Assembly (NCBI GenBank): GCA_009760885.1
Contig: CM019716.1
Coordinates: forward strand, 11,354,438-11,418,437
Source: Achatina immaculata
Taxonomy: Eukaryota > Mollusca > Gastropoda > Stylommatophora > Achatinidae
Direction of reading: 5' to 3'
DNA length: 64,000 nt
Shown here: piece by piece, positions 24,915 to 35,786 of the stretch
Numbering within the stretch: position 1 is the stretch's first letter
How the letters are laid out: every line of letters starts with the position of its first letter
Notes under the pieces: generated by a model
Told to the model about the DNA's origin: nothing
Seen by the model: the letters and a program-made list of their open reading frames with translations, nothing else
The model's database searches: none
Program-made: the position numbers and the translations under genes

Positions 24915-27900
24915 TCTCTCCACATTCTCTTTGGTAAACACCCAGCACAGAATGCAGATCAGCACAAACAACTCAGAATTCTACCCCTCAAATATAGAAT
25001 CATTTTTAACAAAGTTAAGTTTGTTCACAGAATTCTGTCGCACAATGCTCCGCCTTACTTGTGGTCACTGTTTACGTATAACACTAAACATAGCCAGCGT
25101 TTAAAAAACTGTCTTCTTCCTAAACCAAGGCTTGATCAGTACAAGAAAACCCTTGCATGTTCTGCAGCACAACTCTGGAACACCCTTCCCTACCATTTAA
25201 AATCCATTAGTAATATTTCATCATTTTTCAATATTTGATTGTTATATGTGGTCCCCTACATAATGTTGGAATAACACTTTTCTAAGTTTTTTTTTGTGTC
25301 ATGTAACACGCTTCATTTCTCTCGGCAAACTTGGGCCTGCTTGTATGAAATGTAAGCGATGTTTTCAAACACGTGATTCAGCGTTTCTGCTACACATGTT
25401 ACTGTCCTCACGTGAGAGGGGGTCACTGTTTTCATGCTAACAGAAGTTTGATTAAAAACACCAACTCGAACCTTAAGAGAAAGCCGAGAATATTTTCAGG
25501 AGTGATTATTTCCTGTTTTAAACGTCACACCCACGAGACACTTATTAGACTCACAAAGAAACAGAAGAGACACTTATTAGACTTAGGGAAAAAACAGAAG
25601 GGACACTTATTAAACTAAAGAAACAATCACGTAGACTGTAACGCGTTGTTTTCAGACTCTTTAAGCAAGGAAAGAAACCATCATACACAACACACACAAC
25701 ATACACAACACACACAACATGGCAGCACGTTAGCGACACTTACTTTCCATGGTAAACTTGTTCAGCTCGTTGAGAAGGCGTGGCACAAGGTGGGTGCCAT
25801 CTTTTTCATCTTTGAGATAAGATATTCTGTCTACAAGGTCTGCGCAGACTTGGTTCATGCCCTCAACGTAATCACACACAGCCTTCGGCCGTAGTTTGGT
25901 AGCAAACGCGCTTCGACTTCGCCTCCAGTATTCATTTTCCCTGCAAATAAAACAAGGTATTTTTTTGTTACGCGTTGAGGCTCCATTATGTGGAAAAATA
26001 CGGTAAGCGGTACCCGCGAGATAAGAGAGGATGTCTGCATGCAACATTTTTACCCTGTCGATTGCACACTCCGGCCACAGAGGAACATCTTGAGAGCTTA
26101 TGACACAGGCCACAGTCAGGTAAATGTCAGCTACAGTTTGTGAGAGCCATCACATGAAAAAGGCAAGTTTTTGAGAGTCGCTGTCTAAACATAGCAAGTG
26201 TCTGAGACAGAAAAGTCATAGAACATTCTAGATCTCAAACACAAAACATTATATACGTCATTCGTATAATGTCAGTTTATCACTATGATATCAATAATAT
26301 CAGATGTTAAACTTATGACATCAATAATGATAGATATCAAATTATGACATCAGTAATGACATATCAGCTTATGACACCAACAGTGACTGATGTCAACGTA
26401 TAGCATAAACAGTGGCAGATGTCATCTTATGACATCAATAATGACAGATGTCAATTTACCATTATATAAAACAAAACAACTACAGAGCTCCCAAAACTCC
26501 CCGGATCATCAGAAGAATTGCCCTCCTTCTCCCCTACCCCGGACAAGTGTTTCGGGTCTTTAAACTTCTGACACTCTATTGGGTTTGGGGGTGGGGGGGG
26601 GCTCTGGGTCATAACCCCCAGGGGCTGTATGTTGTTGGTTATTTTCTTTTCCTGTCACCGAACTTGAGCCATCATCTCTCATTGTGACATCATCTCTCAT
26701 TGTGACACAGAATGTTGAAACACAGCTATTCTGTCACACAAGACTGAAGTCAGAAGTGACAAATTACTTTTTATCATTGTGTGCTTCACAATCTCCACTC
26801 ATGGGATGCCACTTCTGCTGCTTCTGAAAGGCTCTTCAATGCACCTTGTTCTTGCTTGTCCCTTTATGCCAAGTTGCTTGCGTACATCGTAAGCTGATTC
26901 TACGGTTTGCGAGCTAGCTGCTACCTCTACTACTGTCTTCTCCTCTAAGTCTGTTTTTTATTTTACTGTCACACGAATACTGCGCCTAATCTTTCCACCC
27001 CTGCGCAAAATGTAAAACTCCCGCCTTGTGTAAGAAGTTCCTCCATAAAACCAGACACAAGCGTACGTTTAAAAAACGTATTACTAACAATTTATATTTT
27101 TTAAAAAAAAGATAACACTAAAGCTGCTATGTGCAGGCACATACATGTACGTCATAATCTCCCTCACGTTCTGTGTCTACCATCCTCAGCAACTTTCTTT
27201 TGCCTCACAGCCACACGCCACATACCACACGCCACATACCACACGCCACACGCGCAATTTAATGGACGGGATACATCTATCAAATAATTATTATCCTAGT
27301 CATTTTCTCTCTCCCGTACCGTGGCTGTATTTACGCGGAACGTAAAAATAGCGCCTAAAGCTACGACGGTTCATAGACTGCACGGAATCACCTGATTCGC
27401 CCCATTAACGTTGGAATGACGCCGTCTAATGAAACTGTCAAGCGGTCAAGTGCTGTCTTATTGTTCCTATTCAATGGATCTGATCTCTCTAAAACATCAC
27501 AATATCTCTTAAGATGAACTTTGATTTATGATATAGCGGCTTGAAGAAAAAAATAATAACAAGATTGTTTATGCTTCCCTCGTGCGAAATTATAGAAGAT
27601 TCAGAAATGTAGACAGAATGTACGGAGACATTTGCACTGGCGGAAGAAAAAGTTCGAGTATAAACCAAACTTAACCACAACTCGACGTACCCACAACTGC
27701 TATAAAGAAATGTATTCATGTGTGTACTTAAAATACACAGTACTACTGTCCGTTTGTTTACCTGTCTGTTTGTGTGTCTTTCTTACTGCCTTTGTATGTC
27801 TTTCGTACTTGTGTGTCTTTCTTACTTCGTTTTTTTGTGTGGCTCTTTCAGACTTCGTTTGTTTGTGTGTCTTCCTTACTTCGTTTGTTTGTCTTCCTTA

Positions 27901-29778
27901 CTTCGTTTGTTTGTCTTCCTTACTTCGTTTGTTTGTCTTCCTTACTTCGTTTGTTTGTCTTCCTTACTTTGTTTGTGTGTCTTCCTTACTTCGTTTGTCT
28001 ATCTTCCTTACTTTGTTTGTGTGTCTTCCTTACTTCGTTTGTTTGTGTGTCTTCCTTACTTCGTTTGTTTGTGTGTCTTCCTTACTTCGTTTGTTTGTGT
28101 GTCTTCCTTACTTCGTTTGTTTGTGTGTCTTCCTTACTTCGTTTGTTTGTTTGTCTTCCTTACTTCGTTTGTTTGTTTTCCTTACTTCGTTTGTTTGTTT
28201 GTCTTCCTTACTTCGTTTGTCTGTCAGAATGTATGTTTTCCTTACTGTGTCTGTTTCTCTTCCTTATCGCGTCTGTTTGTGTGTCTTGTTTGTATGTTTT
28301 ATTCGTCTGTCTGTTTAGCTGTTAGTTTCTGTGTCTTCCATACTATAACGAGTGTGCACTTTCTTGTGTAAACGCTCACAATGGAGTTTTAGTTTGAAAC
28401 ATCTCATTTTTAGTTTTAATTTGTTCTTTCAAGTTTCTTCACTAAGATTTGCTTAATATCATCAAAGTTCACTTAATATCACCAAGGTTCGCTTAATATC
28501 ACCAAGGTTCGCTTAATATCACCAAGGTTCACTTAATATCACCAAGGTTCGCTTAATATCACCAAGGTTCGCTTAATATCACCAAGGTTCACTTAATATC
28601 ACCAAGGTTCACTTAATATCACCAAGGTTCACTTAATATCTCCAAGGTTTTTTCCTCAGCAGAACTGTCTTATTCGTCAGCTTTTTTTTCTTTTTTCTGT
28701 CTCTTTGTTTGTGGATCCTGAACAAGGCTTTGGCCAGACTATTCAATTATTTTTACGGGTATATTCAACATCACACTTCATATAAACATCGCACATATCA
28801 TATCAACATCACACATCATATCAACATCACACATCACATCAACATCACACTTCATATCAACATCAGCAGATCTTCACCGTCTTCTGATGAAAACAGAATG
28901 TGTGAAGCACAGGACAACAAACAGAGAAACGAAGGTTTCAGTTTGAACTGGATGAGCTATAAATAGATACATAGTTCAGGCGAAAATATTTCTGGAATGC
29001 CATGGTTTAAAGTATAGCTGGCACGTGACCGGGTGCTGTGTGAGGCTGGAGACAGATCGTATAAACACCTTCAGGGTGCCCGTAGTACGGCTGCATGCAC
29101 TGGGATCAAGGAAGCGCCAGCAGTGTTTACCCTGCGCAGTCAGTTCACTACTCACGTAGGAGGTTACACAAAAACAACCCGAGCTGAGAGAGTGAGTACG
29201 TGCTTTTCTCGTCATCAACAAGTTTTACGAGTACAACAGAAAGATTCACATTCTTTGAGCAATGGAAGAAGAAGAAGAAGAAGAAGAATATTTCTTACGA
29301 GTGCGACTTGTACAAAGTTGGAAACCGATAAGATATCCACAACACTGAGGATAAATTTCCAGCAAGCAATGAGCAGTCAGTCAGAAGTTGTCTTTGTATG
29401 CAAAGTGTTCAGTATGTATCAGACACAAGAAAAGCAAATACCACAAAAAACAGGTGAACAGCAAACTTTTGTCAAACACCAGGCATTTAAATGCTGCTGG
29501 CATCACGTGATCAAGCACTACACATAGACATATTCATATAAGCATACATTGTAAGACATTAATGTCACATTGCCACAGATTTTATGCTGTCAAAGTTTAA
29601 GAAATAGATTCAGAAATCTGAAGTAGCAGAAGATTACAAGACCAGGAACTACAAGACCGGGAACTACAAGACCGGGAACTACAAGACCAGGAACTACAAG
29701 ACCAGGAACTACAAGACCGAACTACAAGATCATGTGACCCACAAACTGGACCTGTCCACCGAAGTAATCCACAAAGCT

Positions 29779-29809
<31 letters not shown>

Positions 29810-30217
29810 CCTTTCTTCCTGTTCACTCATTTCCTTTCTCAATGACTGACTTTTTCCCATTCACTGACTCTCTCTCTCTCTCTTTCTCCTCCTTTCTCTC
29901 CTGTTCACTCACTTCCTTTCTCAATGACTGACTCTCTCCCATTCACGTACACGCTCTCTTTCTCCCTCCCTTCACTCTCTCTCTCTCTCTTAACCACTGA
30001 CTCACTCTCACGGACTCTCATTTTCTTCTTATCTCACTCACTCCTTGCCTCTATTTCTCTGCCTGAATATTATCTCTTAATGATTCGTACTATCTCTCTC
30101 TCTCTCTCTCTCTCACCCACTGACTCACTCTCACTGACTCTCTCATTTTCTTTGTATCTCACTCACTCATTGCCTCTATTTCTCTGCCTGAATATTATCT
30201 CTTAATGATTCGTACTA

Positions 30218-30261
<44 letters not shown>

Positions 30262-33082
30262 AAAGGAACTTGGCCCAGGAAAAAACTTGTCTGAAACTTG
30301 CAAAAAGAAATCTGGGTTTTAGCTAAACCTCACAAAGAGAGGAGAGAAAACGTCACCCAGAGAAACATACAAAGACCTCCAGACCAAGGTAAATATTATG
30401 TTAAAAAATACGAGAAAACTGGTTCCTGGTTGGATATTAGGACAGGTCAGCCCAAAAAGGTCCAGGTGGAGCGAGTGGGTGATGTTTTAAAAGAGTGCTT
30501 GTCTGGGGGGCAGATAGGAGAGCCTGTCAATCAAGGTCATTCCAACGTACCTGAACTGGCTCGTTTGATAGTGCAGTGTAGTTCTTCAAGCAAGAGTGGC
30601 GCTGGCATGTTTTAGTGAGAGAGATCAGGGCCGCTTTGGGGAACATCGTTAACGTGGCCCCTCTATACTGGGCCCCTCTATACTGGGCCATAGGGAACCT
30701 TGCTATCGACTTCAATTACTAGGCCCCAACTTACACTGCCTAGTGGTTTCTGTACTAGACGTTGAGATCACTGCTTGCGTGGCTCCTCCACTGAGCTAGA
30801 TGTATTAAGTATATTGTTTAACATATTCTGATCGAAACGCGACCTGCTTCAGAATGTATTTTATCTACAGATTTGTATTTTATCTACAGATTTGTATTTT
30901 ATCTACAGATTTGTGCTGTTTCACTACAAGATTGTACCTACGAAATACAGTGACCTCCTGAGTTTTATAATACATGAAAGATACAATACAGAATTTTATC
31001 CTGTTTACATTACAGAATTTTATCTTATTTATGAGAAGAAAAGAGCTGAAAATATTCAGAACTGGTACACAGTAATGGCTGCAAGTCAGGAAATTAAAAT
31101 TCTCTGAGATGTTGGTACAAACGTTAATAAATTTTTCCGACACATTGGCAAACTTTTGCTATAAACAAGGCTTTTAAAACAACCACCGGGCCGTATTGTT
31201 GTAGACAAAGTGTTATTTTAAAACCTCATAAAGGTGCATATCTGTGCGCGAGCAGAACCGAAACACCTTTTCTTTGATAAAACACCAGGGGGTGTCACGC
31301 CAGTCAAGATGTTGCCAGCAAGTTGTAATTTATTCGTAGCACGCACCAGCAAATAAGAAAACAACTTGGAAGAGTTGCAGCGCAGATATCAGCTTGTTTC
31401 TGAGCTGGAGAAGCTGCCAAATAAGACGGCCGCGGACTGTGTTAGAAGGAAGAAATGAGAAATGGCGGTGTGGAATTTGAAACAATATTTGCTCAACCCG
31501 TCTCTGGCTTGGAACGCTTATTTGTGGATAATGGACGGCGCACTCGTTCACTCTGTAGTGGTCGTTCGGTGCGTGCGGTGTAGCGCGGCAGGGTTGGCGT
31601 ACTGCACTTAGATTTTCTCTAACCTCACGCCTGGCTTGTTTAGCAGGATGAATACAGAGAGGACTGAGGGAATAAGGAGGAGAGAGGACTGAGGGAATAA
31701 GGAGGAGGGAGGACGTGTAGAACTTGAAGGATCACATGCTAAAGAACGAAAGAAAAAATAAAAAGAACACAGACAATAATAATTTGTAAGACGTGGACTT
31801 ATTACAGGATACGTTATATATGCGCTGTTTATCTGTATGTTAGATCATGTGATATATTATCATATGTGATATATTTGTGTTTTATGATATATATATATAT
31901 ATTCAGATGTATGAAGAACCGCCATGAAAAAAGTTGTCCATCAGAGGCAAGATAAGGAAGAACTGCTGAAGTCAAGACAGAGAGCAGGCAACACATTCCA
32001 GGTAGCACGCAAAAGCTGGCCAAAGACCGTGAGAAGTGAAGATAATTTCCTGCTGTCCTGCAGAACTTCGCAGGGCGCATTGTGCGGTGATTGATACGTT
32101 GCTCACATTTCAAGAACATCAAGGGCTGGAAGTTGGCGTCGTTTAGCGTGTAATGGTTAATTGTTGGCAGCACCTGTGACGTTCTTGCCAGCACCTGTGA
32201 CGTTCTTGCCAGCACCTGTGACATTCTTGCCAGCACCTGTGACATTCTTGCCAGCACCTGTGACATTCTTGCCAGCACCAGCTATGACGTTACTGACACT
32301 AGCTATGACGTTCCTAGAACTAGCTATGACGTTTCTAGCACTGGTTATGACGTTTATGGCACTAGCTGTGACGTTCCTGGCGGTAGCTGTGACATGTCTT
32401 TGACTTTCATTCTGTCAGCGGGGGTGGGGGATTGGGTGGGGTGGGGGGTGGAGAACAGTGTAGGATGGGCAGCGGTGTGGGAGGTGAAATACATACAATG
32501 TCTGTGAGAGTAAAGACAAGAAGATGGGTAGAGGATGAGAATGAGTAGAGGATGAGGATGAGTAGATGAAAAAACAAAAATAGCTGAGAAGAAAGAGTTT
32601 AGTCTTTTCGGAAAGTGGTATTTAGAAAGCAAACAAAATCCATCCATCCATCCATCCACCCACCCATCCATCCATCCATCTATCCATCCATCCATCCGTT
32701 GTATTTCATTTGCATGCCTCTCTTTTCTTGCCTTATGTCTGCCTGTATTAGGTCTGTCTTACTGATCTGTCCATGCCTGTCTTGTCGGTCTGTCTGTGTG
32801 TGTCTCCAGCTACTTGTAGTCCTCCTGTACTTGGCCTGGACGTTGAGTGTCTCAGCTGTCTTGTCAGTCTACATCTACTCGACCTACTTACGCTGTCATA
32901 AGTCCTCCTGTCCTGTTCCGCAGCTTGTTGTACAGGACCCAGGACTCGTAGGGCGGCCTTGAAGGGTACCTGCCCTCCTTCCTGAGGATCTCCTCCACCA
33001 GAACTGGGTCAGCCACGGCCACGTTGTGTCTGGGCCCGAACTGCTCCCGGAACATCTTGCCGAACTCCCGGTGGCGCCGCCG
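17496..33082 (-). CDS. Mitochondrial-type cytochrome P450 (8 exons, N-terminus missing)
   Basis: This is a heme-thiolate monooxygenase. Exons on the minus strand, in order, are 32,892-33,082, 25,744-25,940, 23,325-23,525, 21,886-22,061, 20,637-20,879, 19,069-19,228, 18,398-18,441 and 17,496-17,606. All junctions have GT-AG borders and matching phases. The joined length is 1,323 bp (440 residues plus stop) without internal stops. Motifs in order are the EGRYPSRP region, the I-helix GGIDTTAN, the K-helix ETLR (ExxR), PERW, and heme loop [10 protein letters not shown] with the cysteine ligand, followed by RRIAE. The EGxxPxR region and GRRxAE after the heme loop fit the mitochondrial clan, served by adrenodoxin-type ferredoxin. 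About 70-100 N-terminal residues (targeting peptide and proline-rich hinge) are absent. Substrate unknown. Confidence 0.93.
17796..18177. repeat. 26-bp minisatellite in P450 intron G-H
   Basis: About 14 copies of a 26-bp unit containing gaggttcatcttctttaatt, with tta/att and acg/atg variants. Confidence 0.95.
18398..18441 (-). CDS. P450 exon G (44-bp micro-exon)
   Basis: A 44-bp exon, with acceptor ctgcag and donor gtcagt. It encodes [14 protein letters not shown], the L-helix after the heme loop. It is too short for ORF-based searches, but its phase and motif fit exactly between exons F and H. Confidence 0.92.
18655..19045. repeat. 33-bp minisatellite in P450 intron F-G
   Basis: About 12 copies of a 33-bp unit with ggtcaaccattaagctaaac fill most of the intron. 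The array is open on both strands because 33 is a multiple of 3. It begins 24 bp inside the exon F donor. Confidence 0.95.
19069..19228 (-). CDS. P450 exon F (PERW and heme cysteine)
   Basis: 160 bp, with acceptor ttcccag and donor gtaggt. It encodes [21 protein letters not shown] and [11 protein letters not shown]. The heme-ligand Cys is four codons from the donor. It ends one base into the Gly codon that continues in exon G. Confidence 0.95.
19647..20114. repeat. 33-bp minisatellite in P450 intron E-F
   Basis: About 14 copies of a 33-bp unit with ctgaaactagcaagtcagtt. Left and right halves use different variants (gttatg versus gctatg). Confidence 0.95.
20158..20325. repeat. 25-bp minisatellite in P450 intron E-F
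   Basis: About seven copies of a 25-bp unit with agtgagtatttacatagaca. Confidence 0.95.
20561..20629. repeat. 23-bp triplicate beside a splice donor
   Basis: Three 23-bp copies with gactgctgacataaatgaca end 7 bp from the exon E donor junction at 20,636/20,637. Confidence 0.93.
20637..20879 (-). CDS. P450 exon E (I-helix end, ExxR)
   Basis: 243 bp (81 codons, phase 0 at both ends), with acceptor atgcag and donor gttagt. It encodes [29 protein letters not shown] (K-helix ExxR) and GGYHIPKD. A 23-bp repeat ends about 7 bp past the donor junction. Confidence 0.94.
20926..21262. repeat. Purine-rich (GA/GGA) tract in P450 intron D-E
   Basis: About 340 bp of almost pure purine on the plus strand, made of gagggaggga and gagaga motifs. 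The minus-strand transcript would carry a long pyrimidine tract. Confidence 0.95.
21350..21800. repeat. 34-bp minisatellite in P450 intron D-E
   Basis: About 13 copies of a 34-bp unit with agacaaaagaatagatacag. The right part switches to agacacag variants. Confidence 0.96.
21886..22061 (-). CDS. P450 exon D (start of I-helix)
   Basis: 176 bp, with acceptor ttcccag and donor gtaggc. It encodes [29 protein letters not shown] and VFMGGIDT. The intron splits the I-helix oxygen-binding motif between the two Thr codons (GGIDT|T). Confidence 0.92.
22081..22106. repeat. (ATC)n microsatellite
   Basis: About eight atc units, 20 bp inside the P450 intron upstream of exon D. Confidence 0.93.
22212..22330. 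repeat. 26-bp minisatellite in P450 intron C-D
   Basis: About 4.5 copies of a 26-bp unit with aatattgtctctgtggtcat. Confidence 0.94.
22345..22652. repeat. 44-bp minisatellite in P450 intron C-D
   Basis: About seven copies of a 44-bp unit with attagataatgacaaccaca. Confidence 0.94.
22961..23087. repeat. 53-bp short tandem repeat
   Basis: About 2.4 copies of a 53-bp unit beginning ggatggccatagacttc, still in P450 intron C-D. Confidence 0.88.
23325..23525 (-). CDS. P450 exon C
   Basis: 201 bp, with acceptor ctacag and donor gtatgg. It encodes [23 protein letters not shown] and [17 protein letters not shown], the helix E to G region typical of mitochondrial P450s. It starts and ends in phase 1. 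Confidence 0.9.
23667..23772. repeat. GT-rich simple repeat
   Basis: tgtgttgtg/tgtgtttg mixtures in P450 intron B-C. Confidence 0.9.
23831..24008. repeat. 25-bp minisatellite in P450 intron B-C
   Basis: About seven copies of a 25-bp unit with cacagagaaaaactaatagc. Confidence 0.94.
24865..24920. repeat. (CT)n microsatellite abutting a LINE fragment
   Basis: About 28 CT units with one interruption end directly where the LINE-derived coding relic starts. Confidence 0.94.
24921..25238 (+). mobile_element. LINE RT C-terminal fragment (family B-like), antisense in P450 intron
   Basis: The plus-strand frame encodes [48 protein letters not shown] and [15 protein letters not shown]. This is the post-RT region of CR1/jockey-like LINEs and closely resembles the fragment at 57.7-58.3 kb. 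It is 5'-truncated against a CT tract and lies antisense to the P450, between exons B and C. Confidence 0.85.
25535..25625. repeat. Short imperfect repeat, about 29 bp
   Basis: Three diverged copies around gacacttattagact. An acaacaca-type run follows at 25,683-25,722. Confidence 0.8.
25744..25940 (-). CDS. P450 exon B (C-helix WxxxR)
   Basis: 197 bp, with acceptor tttgcag and donor gtaagt. The split Ala codon joins exon A as [12 protein letters not shown], giving the C-helix WxxxR heme-propionate motif, then [17 protein letters not shown]. It ends one base into a codon. Confidence 0.93.
26266..26460. repeat. Diverged repeat of about 30 bp
   Basis: About six degenerate copies around cttatgacatcaataatgac in P450 intron A-B. 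It looks older than the other arrays. Confidence 0.75.
26461..27740. other. P450 intron A-B, unremarkable part
   Basis: No coding signal. There is a small acacgccacatacc repeat near 27,212-27,250 and a G-rich run near 26,588-26,600. Confidence 0.55.
27760..28270. repeat. Pyrimidine-rich minisatellite, 20-28 bp units
   Basis: About 20 units around cttccttacttcgtttgttt with variable gtgt extensions. It stays open in several plus frames (C/L/F-rich conceptual peptides), which I do not treat as genes. Confidence 0.94.
28445..28650. repeat. 20-bp minisatellite
   Basis: About ten copies of cttaatatcaccaaggttcg, in P450 intron A-B. Confidence 0.95.
28770..28865. repeat. 18-bp minisatellite
   Basis: About five copies around acatcacacatcatatca. 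Confidence 0.93.
29267..29290. repeat. (GAA)n microsatellite
   Basis: About seven gaa units. Confidence 0.9.
29638..29720. repeat. 15-bp minisatellite
   Basis: About six copies of ggaactacaagaccg/gaccag. Confidence 0.94.
29776..30257. repeat. CT-rich region with a 123-bp duplication
   Basis: Long CT runs flank two copies of a 123-bp unit starting at 29,994 and 30,117. Both contain cctgaatattatctcttaat. Confidence 0.92.
30258..32160. other. P450 intron A-B, no gene seen
   Basis: Some frames are open (for example 30,298-30,615 plus), but no known motif or splice support is visible. Small repeats lie at 30,850-30,915 (about 19 bp, three copies) and 31,651-31,705 (23 bp, two copies), with an AT run near 31,890-31,905. 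Confidence 0.5.
32163..32400. repeat. 21-bp minisatellite, two variant zones
   Basis: About 11 units of 21 bp. The left part (to about 32,280) is nearly uniform with ccagcacctgtgacattctt. The right part is diverged, with ctagctatgacgtt variants. Confidence 0.93.
32639..32698. repeat. (ATCC)n microsatellite
   Basis: About 14 ccat/atcc units with small interruptions. Confidence 0.93.
32892..33082 (-). CDS. P450 exon A (first exon found)
   Basis: 191 bp, starting in phase 0 after cgtcag and ending before gtaagt with two bases of a codon. It encodes [30 protein letters not shown] and NRTGGLMTA, the early P450 region up to helix B/C. It is GC-richer than its surroundings. A 1.35-kb array begins about 37 bp upstream of its acceptor. 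Confidence 0.93.
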
Positions 33083-33118
33083 CTGACGATGACAAGAGAC
33101 ATCAAGTTAAGGTTTGCA

Positions 33119-34470
33119 GAGATGTGACATGACTGTGACATGACTATGACAGTGACAATGACGGTGATAGTGACAATGACTGTGATGTAACTGTGACAAT
33201 GACTGTGATAGTGACAATGACTGTGATGTAACTGTGACAATGACTGTGATAGTGACAATGACTGTGATGTAACTGTGACAATGACTGTGATAGTGACTGT
33301 GACAATGACTGTGATAGTGACTGTGACAATGACTGTGATAGTGACAATGACTGTGATAGTGACTGTGACAATGACTGTGATAGTGACAATGACTGTGATA
33401 GTGACTGTGACAATGACTGTGATAGTGACTGTGACAATGACTGTGATAGTGACAATGACTGTGATGTAACTGTGACAATGACTGTGATAGTGACTGTGAC
33501 AATGACTGTGATAGTGACAATGACTGTGATAGTGACTGTGACAATGACTGTGATAGTGACTGTGACAATGACTGTGATAGTGACTGTGACAATGACTGTG
33601 ATAGTGACTGTGACAATGACTGTGATAGTGACTGTGACAATGACTGTGATAGTGACAATGACTGTGATGTAACTGTGACAATGACTGTGATAGTGACTGT
33701 GACAATGACTGTGATAGTGACAATGACTGTGATGTAACTGTGACAATGACTGTGATGTAACTGTGACAATGACTGTGATAGTGACAATGACTGTGATGTA
33801 ACTGTGACAATGACTGTGATGTAACTGTGACAATGACTGTGACAATGACTGTGATGTAACTGTGACAATGACTGTGATAGTGACAATGACTGTGATGTAA
33901 CTGTGACAATGACTGTGATGTAACTGTGACAATGACTGTGATAGTGACAATGACTGTGATGTAACTGTGACAATGACTGTGACAATGACTGTGATAGTGA
34001 CAATGACTGTGATAGCGACAATGACTGTGATATAACTGTGACAATGACTGTGATAGTGACAATGACTGTGATAGTGACAATGACTGTGATGTAACTGCGA
34101 CAATGTCTGTGACAATGACTGTGATAGTGACAATGACTGTGATATAAATGTGACAATGTCTGTGACAATGACTGTGATAGTGACAATGACTGTGATGTAA
34201 CTGTGACAATGACTGTGACAATGACTGTGATAGTGACAATGACTGTGATATAACTGTGACAATGACTGTGATAGTGACAATGACTGTGATAGTGACAATG
34301 ACTGTGATAGTGACAATGACTGTGATAGTGACAATGACTGGGATGTAACTGTGACAATGTCTGTGACAATGACTGTGATAGTGACAATGTCTGTGACAAT
34401 GACTGTGATAGAGACAATGTCTGTGACAATGACTGTGATAGTGACAATGACTGTGATAGTGACAATGACT
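33119..34470. repeat. 1.35-kb TGTGA-based minisatellite upstream of P450 exon A
   Basis: A mosaic of 18-bp (tgtgatagtgacaatgac), 12-bp and about 23-bp (with tgatgtaactg) units runs almost to the exon A acceptor. Three minus frames and two plus frames are open for hundreds of codons, giving S/Q/H/C or I/V/T strings that are repeat artefacts. Confidence 0.95.
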
Positions 34471-34807
34471 GGAACGTGACTGGGACATTTACTGGGACAG
34501 ACTGTGACAAAGACTGTGACAAAGACTGTGACATTTGTAACAATAGGCACAGGAAAATGGCGTTAGAGAGATGAGTTTTGAACAGAATAGCGGAAATAAT
34601 AAAGACAGGTGAAGAAATGGCCAGTCGTATGGGAAGAAGTGACACAAACGAATAACATACAACAAAAAAAGATGGTGATGTATATGTAGAGCACATCACG
34701 TGACACTCTGGCACGTGACTCAGTCATGTGGTGAGACAGAGAACGAAACTCAAAAGACACATGGCTGGAAGTATTCACGAAAATGTAGGAAATACCAGAC
34801 AAGGGGA

Positions 34808-34848
<41 letters not shown>

Positions 34849-35185
34849 AAGGAGACAGAGACATAAAGGAAGAGAGAGAGAGAGAGAAACTCAGTCTAAA
34901 ACGTTTAATAAAGAACAAAATGCATAAAATATAAACGATTTATTATTTGTTCATATTACTGTATATAGTATATTTCCTATGACAGTATAGAGTATATATA
35001 TCCACAAGCTAGAATATATAATCCTAGATACTGGGTATATATTACAGGAGTCATCTGTTCGAATTATTCGTGTGATCACGTGACTGCCTTCTGTTGGACG
35101 CAATAAATTAAATATCACACTTCACTTAATGCAAGATTATAACAGAGGCTTGTGGTCACTGACAGATAGTCTGTTGTCCTGTAGA
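34471..35185. other. Non-coding spacer
   Basis: No gene seen. An (AG)n microsatellite lies at about 34,804-34,846, with a second GA run near 34,873-34,888. Confidence 0.55.
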
Positions 35186-35191
35186 TGTGTT

Positions 35192-35230
<39 letters not shown>

Positions 35231-35530
35231 AGAGAGACTGACAGATAGTCTGTTGTCCTGTAGATGTGTTTGTGAGAGAAAGAAAGAAGAGAGAGGAGAA
35301 AGAGAAAAGAGAGAAAAAGAGAAAGGAGAGAAGAGAGGAGAAGACAGAAGAGATAGAAGAGAGGAGAAAGAGAGAGAGAGGAGCAAAGAGAGAGAGAGAA
35401 GATAGATAGAAGACAGAAGAGAGAAAGGAAAAGAGAGAGAGAAGAGTGAAGAGAGGAGAAAAAGAGAGAGAGAAGAATGAGGATAGGAGAAAGAGAGAGA
35501 GAGAGCAGAGAGAGAGAGAGAGAGAGCAAA
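35158..35530. repeat. Purine-rich tract with a 78-bp duplication at its left end
   Basis: The sequence gacagatagtctgttgtcct occurs at about 35,160 and 35,238, each time leading into gaga repeats. The remaining tract to 35,530 is nearly pure purine. Confidence 0.9.
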
Positions 35531-35786
35531 GAGATAGATATGATTCATAAGTAGAAAAAAAAAGTAGCATATCTTGCTGCTGGATAATTTTTTTTCTAAT
35601 TTCTCTCAGTGAAATTTTAAAATGAGGTCACAAATGAGAACAAATCTAGGTCAACAGGCTGTATCTGTTGATGGAGGATAAGTTATAAAATGAAAGCGAC
35701 CGTCAGAGGGTCTTGACACCTGAGAGTTTTTACGACAAACTGGTTTTTCTGTTGGTTTGTGAATATCAACAAGATCTTGCAGTTTG

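Noticed and set aside
26041..26113. Extension of P450 exon B upstream of 25,941
   Set aside because: The open frame continues, but the tttgcag acceptor at 25,941 and the exact phase match with exon A fix the exon start. The extension does not resemble P450.
27632..28371. Cysteine/leucine/phenylalanine-rich membrane-like frames
   Set aside because: They arise from the cttccttactt repeat; three frames are open at once.
32896..34714. Three overlapping minus-strand frames of 468-535 codons (H/S/C/Y, S/Q/L and I/V/T strings)
   Set aside because: All three frames are open because the array lacks stop codons on that strand. One of them overlaps the real P450 exon A in the wrong frame.
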